A model generated the notes under the pieces. It did no database searches, had not been told where the DNA came from, and saw only the letters and a list, made by a program, of their open reading frames with translations. Below, in pieces: positions 43,161 through 50,886 of a stretch of 64,000 nucleotides of DNA (position 1 is its first letter; the number at the start of each line of letters is the position of its first letter). The position numbers and the translations under genes were made by a program. The DNA is taken from NCBI GenBank assembly GCA_963720705.1, contig CAVRGJ010000001.1, positions 124,001 to 188,000 of the forward strand. The letters run 5' to 3'. This stretch comes from DASWJZ01 sp963720705 (GTDB lineage: Bacteria; Pseudomonadota; Alphaproteobacteria; Rhizobiales; Afifellaceae).

Positions 43161-43907
43161 CTAGCGCTGTCCGCCCGAAGCCGTGATGCGCTCGCCCGTC
43201 AACCAGGCGGACTGATCGGAGGCCAGAAACAGAGCGACCCGGGCGATATCGTCCGGCTGTCCGAGCCGACCCATCGGAACGTTAGCCCCGAGCTGCTTTT
43301 CGGCCTCCTTGTCGACGCCCATCGCCGTCAGGCCTTCGGTCACGGTCATGCCCGGAGCGATGGCATTGACGCGGATCCTGCGGCCGGCGAGCTCGTTCGC
43401 GAGCGCCTTGGTGAGAGCGTCGACTGCGCTCTTTGAAGCGGAATAGACCACTGAGTTCGGCACCGGATTAGCGCTCGAAATAGAACTGAAGTTGATGACG
43501 CTGCCGCCATCGGCCCCAAAGGCTTCGACGGCTTCCTGCGTCGCGAGGATGCTGCCCAGCACGTTGGTGTCGAACTGACGGTGGAACTCGTCCTCCGTCA
43601 CCGCCTCGATCGGCCCGAAGCTGAACACCCCGGCGTTGTTGACGAGGATGCTCGGCGTGCCGAGCGTCTTCCCGGTCTCGGCAAAGAGGCGCTTCACGTC
43701 GGCGCTCTTGCCCACGTCAGCTTGGATCGCAACCGCCTTGCCGCCGTCGCGGACGATCGCGCCGACCACCCGATCGGCGTCGACTTTGCTCGACGCGTAG
43801 TTGACCACCACCGCGGCGCCGGCCTTGGCGAATTGCCGGGCGATGGCCGCGCCTATGCCCTTCGACGCTCCGGTGACAATCGCGACCTTGCCTGCGAGCT
43901 CGTTCAT
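43161..43907 (-). CDS. SDR family oxidoreductase (3-oxoacyl-ACP reductase-like)
   Basis: A 248-residue dehydrogenase: VAIVTGASKGIGAAIARQFA, ILVNNAGVFSFGPIEAVTED, SVINFSSISSANPVPNSVVY with YSASK, and VPMGRLGQPDDIARVALFLA. Complete active site. Two tandem ATGs exist (43910 and 43907); the second has the better distance from AAGGAGAAGG. It is divergent from a LysR gene that may regulate it. Confidence 0.85.
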   Translation of the reverse strand: MNELAGKVAIVTGASKGIGAAIARQFAKAGAAVVVNYASSKVDADRVVGAIVRDGGKAVAIQADVGKSADVKRLFAETGKTLGTPSILVNNAGVFSFGPIEAVTEDEFHRQFDTNVLGSILATQEAVEAFGADGGSVINFSSISSANPVPNSVVYSASKSAVDALTKALANELAGRRIRVNAIAPGMTVTEGLTAMGVDKEAEKQLGANVPMGRLGQPDDIARVALFLASDQSAWLTGERITASGGQR

Positions 43908-43910
43908 CAT

Positions 43911-44016
43911 CCTTCTCCTTCTGACCTCGCCGAACGCGGCGGGGTAAGGAGAAACTGGCTCATACGGAACGGAGACGGTATTGGCTCTTTTTCCATAACA
44001 TATATACGTTTGCCAT
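43911..44016. promoter_or_regulatory. Divergent SDR/lysR promoter region
   Basis: This 106-base gap is AT-rich near the lysR start (CATAACATATATACGTTTGC) against a GC-rich background. It contains ATA/TAT symmetrical segments suitable for a LysR T-N11-A site. No experimentally defined box can be named. Control of the SDR by the adjacent regulator is inferred from the divergent layout. Confidence 0.4.
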
Positions 44017-44925
44017 ATGAGTGATCGGTTGCAGCAACTGGCGCTTTTCGTGCGCACCGTCGAAACCGGCAGCTTTTCCAGGACCGCCCGCGAGTTCGGC
44101 ATGTCGCAGCCGTCCGTGTCGAGGACGATCGCGGCGCTCGAGGACCGGCTTGGGGTCAAGCTGCTCACCCGGACGACACGCCAGCTCTCGGTGACGGATG
44201 CAGGCGAGGCGTTGCTGCCGCGAGCGCGCGAGGCGTTGGCCGAGGTCGACGACGCGGAAAGCGCGGCGCGCGGCGCCGATAGCCTCTCCGGCATCCTGCA
44301 CGTTGCGCTGCCGACCACATTCGGCGTTCGGCAGATCGTACCCCTGCTCCCTGCCTTCCTCGAAAGACAGCCGGTTCTCAAGATCGATCTAATGATGTCG
44401 GACCGCTACGAAAATCTTGTTGCCGAGGGGGCCGACGTGGCGCTGCGCTTGGGCAAGCTGCAGGATTCCAGTTTTGTTGCGCGCAAGCTCGCGAGCACAC
44501 GGCGTCTGTTCGTCGCCTCCCCCACCTACCTCGCGCGCCGCGGGACGCCCACAAGCCTCGCCGCGCTTGCCCAGCACGACGTCATCGGCGGTCCGCGCGA
44601 TTTCGGCGATCAGCGCTGGGTCGCGCGCCGTCGCGGAAAGACTGAAGCCAAGACAGTCAATCCGCGCATCCTCACGCATTCGCCTGGAGGCATCATCGCG
44701 TCAGCGGTCGCCGGCCTCGGTGTCGCCATCGCATCGACATGGATGTGCGATGAGGAGGTCGCGCAAGGCAAGCTGGTGGAGATCCTCGCGGACTATAGGC
44801 TTGAGCCAACCGACGCCTATCTGGTCTTTCCAGCCGGCCATCGCCCCTCGCAGAAAGCGCGCGCCTTCAGCGACTATCTGGAACAAGCGCTGGCCGGGCA
44901 AAGCAACAGGTCAACGGGCGTCTGA
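44017..44925 (+). CDS. LysR family transcriptional regulator
   Basis: A 302-residue regulator with the helix-turn-helix FVRTVETGSFSRTAREFGMS and QPSVSRTIAALEDRLGVKLL. The effector domain begins at GILHVALPTTFGVRQIVPLL and includes ASAVAGLGVAIASTWMCDEE. It resembles PtxR/DmlR-like regulators that control a divergent SDR. The ligand is unknown. It is convergent with the DUF849 gene 21 bases away. Confidence 0.85.
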   Translation: MSDRLQQLALFVRTVETGSFSRTAREFGMSQPSVSRTIAALEDRLGVKLLTRTTRQLSVTDAGEALLPRAREALAEVDDAESAARGADSLSGILHVALPTTFGVRQIVPLLPAFLERQPVLKIDLMMSDRYENLVAEGADVALRLGKLQDSSFVARKLASTRRLFVASPTYLARRGTPTSLAALAQHDVIGGPRDFGDQRWVARRRGKTEAKTVNPRILTHSPGGIIASAVAGLGVAIASTWMCDEEVAQGKLVEILADYRLEPTDAYLVFPAGHRPSQKARAFSDYLEQALAGQSNRSTGV

Positions 44926-44946
44926 TAATCGGTGGCACAGGCGCGC

Positions 44947-45879
44947 TTAGAACGCGACCTTGTCGCCGCCCTTCAGATCCAGGATGCGGCGCGCCTCGTC
45001 GGGGGTCGCGACCTGCATGCCGAGCCCCTCGACGATCTTTCTCGCGAGCGTCACCTGTTCGGCGTTCGATGTCGCAAGCCTGCCCTTGCCGGCCCAAAGG
45101 CTGTCCTCGAGCCCGACCCGGATGTTGCCGCCGAGTGCGGCGGCCTGCGCCGCGACGCGGAGCTGTGCTGCGCCGGCGCCGAGCACCGACCAGCGATAGT
45201 TGTCGCCGAAGAGTCGATCCGCCGTGCGCTTCATGTGCGCCACGTCTTCCGGGTGGCTGCCGATGCCGCCGAGGAGCCCGAACACCGACTGCACGAAGAA
45301 CGGCGGCTTCACCATGCCGCGTTCCGCGAAGTGGTTCAGATTGTAGAGATGCGCGATGTCGTAGCACTCGAACTCGAAGCGCGTGCCGTTGTCGTAGCAG
45401 GTCTCGAGGATGTACTGGATGTCTTTGAACGTGTTGCGGAACACGAGGTCGCGCGTCGCCTCGAGATGCGGCCGCTCCCAGTCGAACTTGAAGGTCTTGT
45501 ACTTGTCGAGCAGGTGATAGAGGCCGAAATTCATCGAGCCCATGTTGAGCGAGGCGACTTCCGGCTTGAATGTCGCCGCCGGAAGCACGCGCTCCTCCAC
45601 CCGCATATAGGGGCTGCCGCCGGTCGTGATGTTGATCGCGGCGTTCGTGCTCTGCTTGATGCGCGGCAGGAAGCGGGCGAAGGCCTCAGGCGTCTGGTCG
45701 GGTTTGCCAGTATCGGGATCGCGGGCATGCAGGTGGAGTATCGCCGCGCCCGCCTCCGCCGCCGCGATCGCCTCGCGCGTGATCTCGTCCGCCGTGATCG
45801 GAAGGTGCGGCGACATCGTCGGCGTGTGAATTGCGCCCGTGATCGCGCAGGTGATGATGACCTTCCCGTCGACCGCCAT
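44947..45879 (-). CDS. BKACE (DUF849) beta-keto acid cleavage enzyme
   Basis: 310 residues from ATG 45879 (MAVDGKVIITCAITGAIHTP). TIM-barrel landmarks: AAILHLHARDPDTGKPDQ, AAINITTGGSPYMRVEERVL, FECYDIAHLYNLNHFAERGM, FVQSVFGLLGGIGSHPEDV, and VGLEDSLWAGKGRLATSNAE. BKACEs cleave a beta-keto acid with acetyl-CoA to give acetoacetate and a new CoA ester, using a Zn ion. It follows the dehydrogenase gene by 10 bases. That gene likely makes the beta-keto substrate, as in carnitine or similar catabolism. The precise substrate is unknown. Confidence 0.85.
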   Translation of the reverse strand: MAVDGKVIITCAITGAIHTPTMSPHLPITADEITREAIAAAEAGAAILHLHARDPDTGKPDQTPEAFARFLPRIKQSTNAAINITTGGSPYMRVEERVLPAATFKPEVASLNMGSMNFGLYHLLDKYKTFKFDWERPHLEATRDLVFRNTFKDIQYILETCYDNGTRFEFECYDIAHLYNLNHFAERGMVKPPFFVQSVFGLLGGIGSHPEDVAHMKRTADRLFGDNYRWSVLGAGAAQLRVAAQAAALGGNIRVGLEDSLWAGKGRLATSNAEQVTLARKIVEGLGMQVATPDEARRILDLKGGDKVAF

Positions 45880-45889
45880 TCCCGCCTCC

Positions 45890-46837
45890 CTACTTCCCGA
45901 TCTTCTTGTCTGCCGCACGCTTGTGCGCGGCAAGCGCCATCAGTCGCCGGTCGCGCCAGGCCTGCCGCTTCCCAAGCTCCGCTTCTTTGAGACGGCTCCG
46001 ACGCTCGCGCTCGACGGTCTTCAGCACATCGCCCGCCCAGTCGACCCGGCGCTGCATCTGCGGGAAGAGCTTTTCGTAGATACCCTGATAGCGGGTGACA
46101 TAGTCGCGTACGCCGCCGGGGGCGTTCAAATCGATGGTCTCGAACGGTCCCATGAAGGACCAGCGGAGCGCCAAACCCTCGCGGATGCCGGTGTCGATAT
46201 CCTCAACCGATGCGTAGCCATCGGCGACAAGGCGGAAGGCCTCCTCGAGCAGCGCGCCTTGCATGCGGTTCATGATGAAGCCGTCGAGCTCGCGCTTCAT
46301 GACGATCGGCGCCTGCCCGGCGGCGACGAGAAAGTCGCGCGTGCGCTCGATCACGTCTTCGGACGTCCACGGCGCCGGCACGACCTCCGCGGCAGGGATC
46401 AGATACGGTGGATTGATCGGGTGCACGACAAGGCAGCGCTCGCGGCCGGCCAGCGATTCGGTGAAGAGCGAAGGCAGGATGGCTGAGCTCGAGCTTGCGA
46501 TCACCGCGTCGGCTGCGGCAAGCCCGTCGAGATCCTTGAAGACCGCGATCTTCATCGCGAGATCTTCGGGCGTGTTCTCCTGCACGTGCGAAGCTCCGGC
46601 GACGGCGGTGCCGAGATCGCGCTCGACGGCGACGTTGGCGAGCACGTCGTCGGGGGCTATGCGGCCGAGCAGATCGTTCTCAGCCAGGTCCGGCAGCACG
46701 CCGCGGATGAAATCGAGCGCCCTTTCCGGCGCCGTCGGATCTCCGTCCCAGAGCGCGACCTCATGCCCGGCGCGCGCGAAAGTGATGGCCCAGGCGCGGC
46801 CGATGAACCCCGATCCGACGATTGCGACTTTGCTCAT
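45890..46837 (-). CDS. 3-hydroxyacyl-CoA dehydrogenase superfamily protein (lambda-crystallin/carnitine dehydrogenase type)
   Basis: A 315-residue NAD-dependent dehydrogenase: KVAIVGSGFIGRAWAITFAR (glycine motif), SHVQENTPEDLAMKIAVFKD, ASSSSAILPSLFTESLAGRE, the active-site His in CLVVHPINPPYLIPAAEVVP, and a Glu-Asn region in MKRELDGFIMNRMQGALLEE. The HPINPPYLIP text is that of L-gulonate 3-dehydrogenase and L-carnitine dehydrogenase relatives, which oxidise free 3-hydroxy acids. Paired with the BKACE gene downstream, it probably forms a two-step route: hydroxyl to keto, then cleavage. Confidence 0.85.
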   Translation of the reverse strand: MSKVAIVGSGFIGRAWAITFARAGHEVALWDGDPTAPERALDFIRGVLPDLAENDLLGRIAPDDVLANVAVERDLGTAVAGASHVQENTPEDLAMKIAVFKDLDGLAAADAVIASSSSAILPSLFTESLAGRERCLVVHPINPPYLIPAAEVVPAPWTSEDVIERTRDFLVAAGQAPIVMKRELDGFIMNRMQGALLEEAFRLVADGYASVEDIDTGIREGLALRWSFMGPFETIDLNAPGGVRDYVTRYQGIYEKLFPQMQRRVDWAGDVLKTVERERRSRLKEAELGKRQAWRDRRLMALAAHKRAADKKIGK

Positions 46838-47117
46838 TCCCCCTCGATTTCAATAGCAAGCGGCCTATTCCGGGCCGCCGCGCTTCATGTATCTTGGCTA
46901 GTCTCGCGCGCTACTGCCGTCACCACGTTGAAGCACGCCGCATACGGCTTCTGGGCGAAGCCGTGATCCCCAATTTGGCGTAACGCTACCCCATGTGCGT
47001 TCCCCCATTGGAGCGACGCTGCACAGTCGCGTCGTTTTGCTGTGTTTCCATCGCACCGCCGCAACCGGTAAGTCCTTGCCTTGTTGTCCGTCTCATTGGA
47101 CAAGGGGGTAGCGGCAG

Positions 47118-48440
47118 TTGCCAGGATGGCCGCCAGCATCGTTTCAAACTGACGTACCATACAACCGCGGGCCGCGTCCTTCGGTTGGTGCCCAGGGTAT
47201 AACGCGCCTCACGGTCCTCGACAGCTTTCGCGGCGTCTTCGCGGTGATGATCGTGCTGCTGCACGGTCCCTTTCAAAGCGACCTCTTCTACGTTCCGTTC
47301 GTCCGCCGCAGCTCCGTCTTTGTCGATTTCTTCTTCGTCCTGAGCGGCTTTGTGGTGTCGCTCTCCTATTTCGAGCGCGTTCGCAATTTCCGCTCTCTCG
47401 CTGGTTTCATGACGCGCCGAATTGGGCGGCTCTGGCCGCTGCATCTCTTCGTGCTGGCGCTGTTCCTGACAATGTTCGGCGCCGAGGTCTTGGCCCTGCG
47501 TCTCGGCCTTGTCCCCGGCTCGGTGACGGGGCAAGACATGCCGCCGCTGGGCTTCGTCGCGGAGAACGCCTTCCTTTTGCACGCCTTCCGCAATCACACC
47601 GTTTTTTGGCTAAACTTTCCTTCGTGGAGCATAAGCGCCGAAATCTGGGTATACATGACCCTCGGCGTGCTTTGCCTGATTCCGCGTCTTTCGTCATTCC
47701 TCGCGGCCACGCTCATCTTGTTGAGTGGTCTGGCCGTCTTCCACGTTTACGATCCGGGCTTCGGTCACTTCTTCGACGACGGGCTGTTCCGCGGCGTTTG
47801 CTACTTTTTTGTCGGGCACTTTTGCTATCGCCTCTGGACGCACGCCAGGCACATCCAACTGCCACACGTTGCTCTGCTCGAGCTTTTCCTAGTCGTCCTG
47901 ATCTTCATTCAGGTCTCCTGTGCGGGCATGGCGGTCGCTGTGGACCTGCTGCCGCTGACATTCGCCGCCACGATACTTGTATTTTCGCTAGAGGCCGGAC
48001 CTGTATCGGCGCTACTTAAGACCGGGCCGTTTCAATATCTCGGGCGGTGTTCGTATTCGATCTACCTGCTCCACGCGTTTATCTTCGTGGTACTCAGCAA
48101 GTGCGTGCGCGGACTCGGGTGGTTCCTTCATCGCGATTTCTATTCGGCCGATCATCAGGCGTTGAACACACAAGTCATCGATTTCGGTTCGCCGCTGCTG
48201 ATGGACGGCGTGACGCTCGCCATCTTGTTGCTCGTCGTGGCGCTTGCCGGGCTCACCTATCGATTTGTGGAACTGCCATGCCAGAGAGCTGCGCGAAATC
48301 TCGCCGTGCGACTGGAAGGACAGAGTGCGGGCCGGAGAGATGTGATCCGGCGGTCCAGCGCGCGTCAGGGCCCAGCATGGCGCGTGCAAGAACGTGTGCC
48401 CACACTGCCGAGATCTTTGCTTTCAGAACGCCGTAACTGA
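47118..48440 (+). CDS. Acyltransferase 3 family membrane protein (OafA/YrhL type)
   Basis: 440 residues with about ten membrane helices. The family core is visible: LTVLDSFRGVFAVMIVLLHG (catalytic His), FVDFFFVLSGFVVSLSYFER, MTRRIGRLWPLHLFVLALFL, NFPSWSISAEIWVYMTLGVL, and YSIYLLHAFIFVVLSKCVRG. It O-acylates an extracytoplasmic glycan. The start at 47118 is uncertain; homology begins only at about residue 29. Codon use is less GC-biased than in its neighbours and the gene ends 41 bases from the 3' end of a tRNA-Ser gene, suggesting acquisition. The 280-base gap upstream shows no gene. Confidence 0.8.
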   Translation: MPGWPPASFQTDVPYNRGPRPSVGAQGITRLTVLDSFRGVFAVMIVLLHGPFQSDLFYVPFVRRSSVFVDFFFVLSGFVVSLSYFERVRNFRSLAGFMTRRIGRLWPLHLFVLALFLTMFGAEVLALRLGLVPGSVTGQDMPPLGFVAENAFLLHAFRNHTVFWLNFPSWSISAEIWVYMTLGVLCLIPRLSSFLAATLILLSGLAVFHVYDPGFGHFFDDGLFRGVCYFFVGHFCYRLWTHARHIQLPHVALLELFLVVLIFIQVSCAGMAVAVDLLPLTFAATILVFSLEAGPVSALLKTGPFQYLGRCSYSIYLLHAFIFVVLSKCVRGLGWFLHRDFYSADHQALNTQVIDFGSPLLMDGVTLAILLLVVALAGLTYRFVELPCQRAARNLAVRLEGQSAGRRDVIRRSSARQGPAWRVQERVPTLPRSLLSERRN

Positions 48441-48481
48441 GCATGTCGACCGGTTTTTCCGGCGATGCTGGCGACGTAGGG

Positions 48482-48571
48482 TGGCGGAGGGAGCGGGATT
48501 CGAACCCGCGTTACGGTTTCCCGTAAACACGCTTTCCAAGCGTGCGCCTTCAGCCACTCGGCCACCCCTCC
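48482..48571 (-). tRNA. tRNA-Ser (anticodon GGA)
   Basis: Leftward 90-base gene beginning GGAGGGGTGGCCGAGTGGCT, with a long variable arm typical of class II tRNA-Ser. The anticodon stem-loop is CGCTTGGAAAGCG (anticodon GGA, reading UCC/UCU). The T arm is GCGGGTTCGAATCCCGC. The acceptor stem pairs GGAGGGG with TCCCTCC, followed by G and an encoded CCA at 48482-48484. Confidence 0.95.
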
Positions 48572-48738
48572 TTCGGACACGGCCGCGAGGGCCCCGGCGT
48601 CCGGGAGCGCCTCATGTATCGAGCGCGCCGCCGAACCGCAAGGCGCCCCCCGAACGCGGTTCACGGGTTCTGCGAAAGCGATCACAGGCGAGTGTGCGAC
48701 GATTGCCCCTTTCGCCGAACGCCCTTACGTATAAGCGC

Positions 48739-49062
48739 ATGCTCCGCTTCTTCACACGCTTCCTCGGCTTTTGGCTCATCGCGGGGGCGCTTGTTGCCGC
48801 CGTCGTGGACGGGGCAAAGTCGATTGCGGCCTCGGCGCTGGTGCTGACGCCCGTCGCCGACACCTATGCGACGCTCGCGGCGCTCGGCAAGCCGGACGGA
48901 ACCGAGATCGCGATACCGACCGCAGCCTGGCCGCTCGATGTCCCGCTCGCCTGGCTGATGGCAGCACCGACCGCGGTCGTGCTCGCCGCCCTCGGCGTCG
49001 TCTTCCTGGTGCTTGGCGCGCGCCGCCGACGCCCGTTCCTGAGCCGCGAGTTCGCGGCCTAA
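48739..49062 (+). CDS. Small membrane protein of unknown function
   Basis: 107 residues with two hydrophobic helices: FWLIAGALVAAVVDGAKSIA near the N-terminus and LMAAPTAVVLAALGVVFLVL near the C-terminus, and a basic cytoplasmic end (GARRRRPF). It resembles PetM/YtxH-length uncharacterised proteins in Hyphomicrobiales. It is followed closely by msrA. Confidence 0.7.
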   Translation: MLRFFTRFLGFWLIAGALVAAVVDGAKSIAASALVLTPVADTYATLAALGKPDGTEIAIPTAAWPLDVPLAWLMAAPTAVVLAALGVVFLVLGARRRRPFLSREFAA

Positions 49063-49087
49063 AGTCACCCAAACCTCGGAGGCTTTC

Positions 49088-49747
49088 ATGCTCTTCGGTA
49101 TGCTCTCCAAGAAGCTCGCCATGCCCGCCCCCGGCGAGGCGCTCGCCGGCCGCGCCGAGCCGATCGCGACCGCCGCCACGCACTTCGTCAACGGCCATCC
49201 GCTGAAGGGCCCCTATCCGCAAGGCATGCAGAAGGCGCTCTTCGGGCTCGGCTGTTTCTGGGGCGCGGAGCGCATCTTCTGGAAGACGCCGGGCGTCTAC
49301 GTGACCGCGGTCGGCTATGCCGGCGGGGAGACGCGGAACCCGACCTACCAGGAGGTCTGCTCCGGGCGTACCGGCCACACCGAGGTCGTGCTCGTCGTCT
49401 TCGACCCGAAGCAGATTTCTTACGCGGAGCTTCTCCGCCGCTTCTGGGAATCGCACGACCCGACGCAGGGTATGCGCCAGGGGAACGACATCGGCACGCA
49501 GTACCGCTCCGCCGTCTATGTCTACGACGACGCGCAGCGGCGGCAGGCGGAGGCCTCGCGCGACACGTATCAGGCGGCGCTCGGAAAATCGCGCGGCGCG
49601 ATCACCACGGAAATCGCTGAAGCGCCGGAATTCTACTTCGCCGAGGACTACCACCAGCAATATCTCGCCAAGAACCCGGCCGGTTATTGCGGGCTCGGCG
49701 GCACCGGCATCTCCTGTCCGATCTTCCACGAAGAAGCTGCGGCATAA
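49088..49747 (+). CDS. msrA: Peptide methionine sulfoxide reductase A
   Basis: A 219-residue enzyme reducing methionine-S-sulfoxide in proteins. The catalytic motif is ALFGLGCFWGAERIFWKTPG; other landmarks are VGYAGGETRNPTYQEVCSG, GHTEVVLVVFDP, FWESHDPTQGMRQGNDIGTQ, YRSAVYVY and FYFAEDYHQQYLAKNPAGYC with the recycling Cys. The N-terminal 35 residues before the domain are typical of the longer alphaproteobacterial MsrA. A TAA follows, then a palindromic repeat. Confidence 0.95.
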   Translation: MLFGMLSKKLAMPAPGEALAGRAEPIATAATHFVNGHPLKGPYPQGMQKALFGLGCFWGAERIFWKTPGVYVTAVGYAGGETRNPTYQEVCSGRTGHTEVVLVVFDPKQISYAELLRRFWESHDPTQGMRQGNDIGTQYRSAVYVYDDAQRRQAEASRDTYQAALGKSRGAITTEIAEAPEFYFAEDYHQQYLAKNPAGYCGLGGTGISCPIFHEEAAA

Positions 49748-49777
49748 CACCTGGAGGCGTTGCCGCGTCGGCGGCTC

Positions 49778-49812
49778 GAGCGCCCTCTCCCCTCGCGGGA
49801 GAGGGCCGGCGC
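49778..49812. repeat. Palindromic repeat CCCTCTCCC...GGGAGAGGG
   Basis: GCCCTCTCCCCTCGCGGGAG followed by AGGGCCGG forms a tight hairpin between convergent msrA and mepA. It is related to the 33868 unit and may act as a bidirectional terminator. Confidence 0.65.
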
Positions 49813-49834
49813 AAACTTCCACACGCTCGCGAGA

Positions 49835-50845
49835 CTATTGCCCTGCAGGCCTCGGCCGCGGCAGGCGCGTGAGCTCCGGTTGAGTTGGCGGCTGCGCGGC
49901 GGCTACGGACGCGACGGGCACGTCGGCGTCGGCGGGCGGCGGCGTCTGCCCCATCTCAACGGCGAAGGCCTGCCGCATGGTGAGCGCCCCGTCGACTGCC
50001 GGCGCCGTCAGCACCTGTGCGCACGCCGCCGGCAGGTCGGCGAGTGTCACTTGGCGCGGCGGGTGGGCCGGCTTCGGAGCGGCCTTGTAGGGCGCGGCGG
50101 AAAACCAATAGTTGAGGTCTGCTCCGCAGCCGTCGCCGGCCGGCGGCGGTGCCTGCTTGCGGCAGTTCGTCCCCGGCGGGCAGGAAAGCCGCACGTGGAA
50201 ATGGTCGTTGTGTCCGTAATAGGGGCGAATCTTCCTGAGCCAGTCGCGGTCGCTCCCCGCGGTCTGGCAAAGCTCCTTCTTGATCCCCGGCGCGACGAAG
50301 ATGCGCTCGACGCGCGGATCGAGCGCCGCGCGGCGGATCAGGCGCCCGTGCGCAGACGTCCAGCGATCCCGATAGATCTCGTGCGGGCCGGCCTCGGCGA
50401 CCAGGACTGCGGAGGTGTCTTCGCGCTCCTTCTCGCTGAATTGCCGCGCGGGCATCGGCGTCAGCCAGATATCGACGTCGAGGCCGATCTGGTGCGAGGC
50501 ATGCCCGCTCACCATCGGCCCGCCGCGCGGCTGTGACATGTCGCCGATCAGAAGGCCGGGCCATCCGTCAAGCGTCGCGGCGTCATTGGCAAGCTTCTCG
50601 ATGAAATCGACGAGGACCGGCAGACCCCATTGGCGATTGCGCGAAAGCCGCATCGCCTCCCAATGCGGTCCGTCAGGGGGAAGCTGCACGCCGCCCGCCA
50701 AGCAGCCGCGGGCGTAGAATCCGATCGGCGCGGAAGGGAGAGACGCCGGCAGCGGCTGCGCCCCGAAAAGCTGCTTTGCCGGCGGCTCGGCCAAAGCCGG
50801 CGCGGCGGAAATTAGTGCGGCCAGAATCAATAGCAGGCGAAGCAT
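49835..50845 (-). CDS. mepA: Penicillin-insensitive murein endopeptidase
   Basis: 336 residues from ATG 50845 (MLRLLLILAALISAAPALA is the signal peptide); an ATG at 50860 precedes it. The M74 metallopeptidase domain shows GGPMVSGHASHQIGLDVDIW (zinc His and Asp), SAHGRLIRRAALDPRVERIF and the C-terminal zinc His in YYGHNDHFHVRLSCPPG. It cleaves D-Ala-meso-DAP cross-links in the periplasm. The roughly 100-residue C-terminal extension is Pro/Ala-rich and ends with PRPRPAG. A standard peptidoglycan gene. Confidence 0.9.
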   Translation of the reverse strand: MLRLLLILAALISAAPALAEPPAKQLFGAQPLPASLPSAPIGFYARGCLAGGVQLPPDGPHWEAMRLSRNRQWGLPVLVDFIEKLANDAATLDGWPGLLIGDMSQPRGGPMVSGHASHQIGLDVDIWLTPMPARQFSEKEREDTSAVLVAEAGPHEIYRDRWTSAHGRLIRRAALDPRVERIFVAPGIKKELCQTAGSDRDWLRKIRPYYGHNDHFHVRLSCPPGTNCRKQAPPPAGDGCGADLNYWFSAAPYKAAPKPAHPPRQVTLADLPAACAQVLTAPAVDGALTMRQAFAVEMGQTPPPADADVPVASVAAAQPPTQPELTRLPRPRPAGQ

Positions 50846-50886
50846 GTGCCACGATAGCACGAGGCGGCCGCGGGCTTAAGACACGC

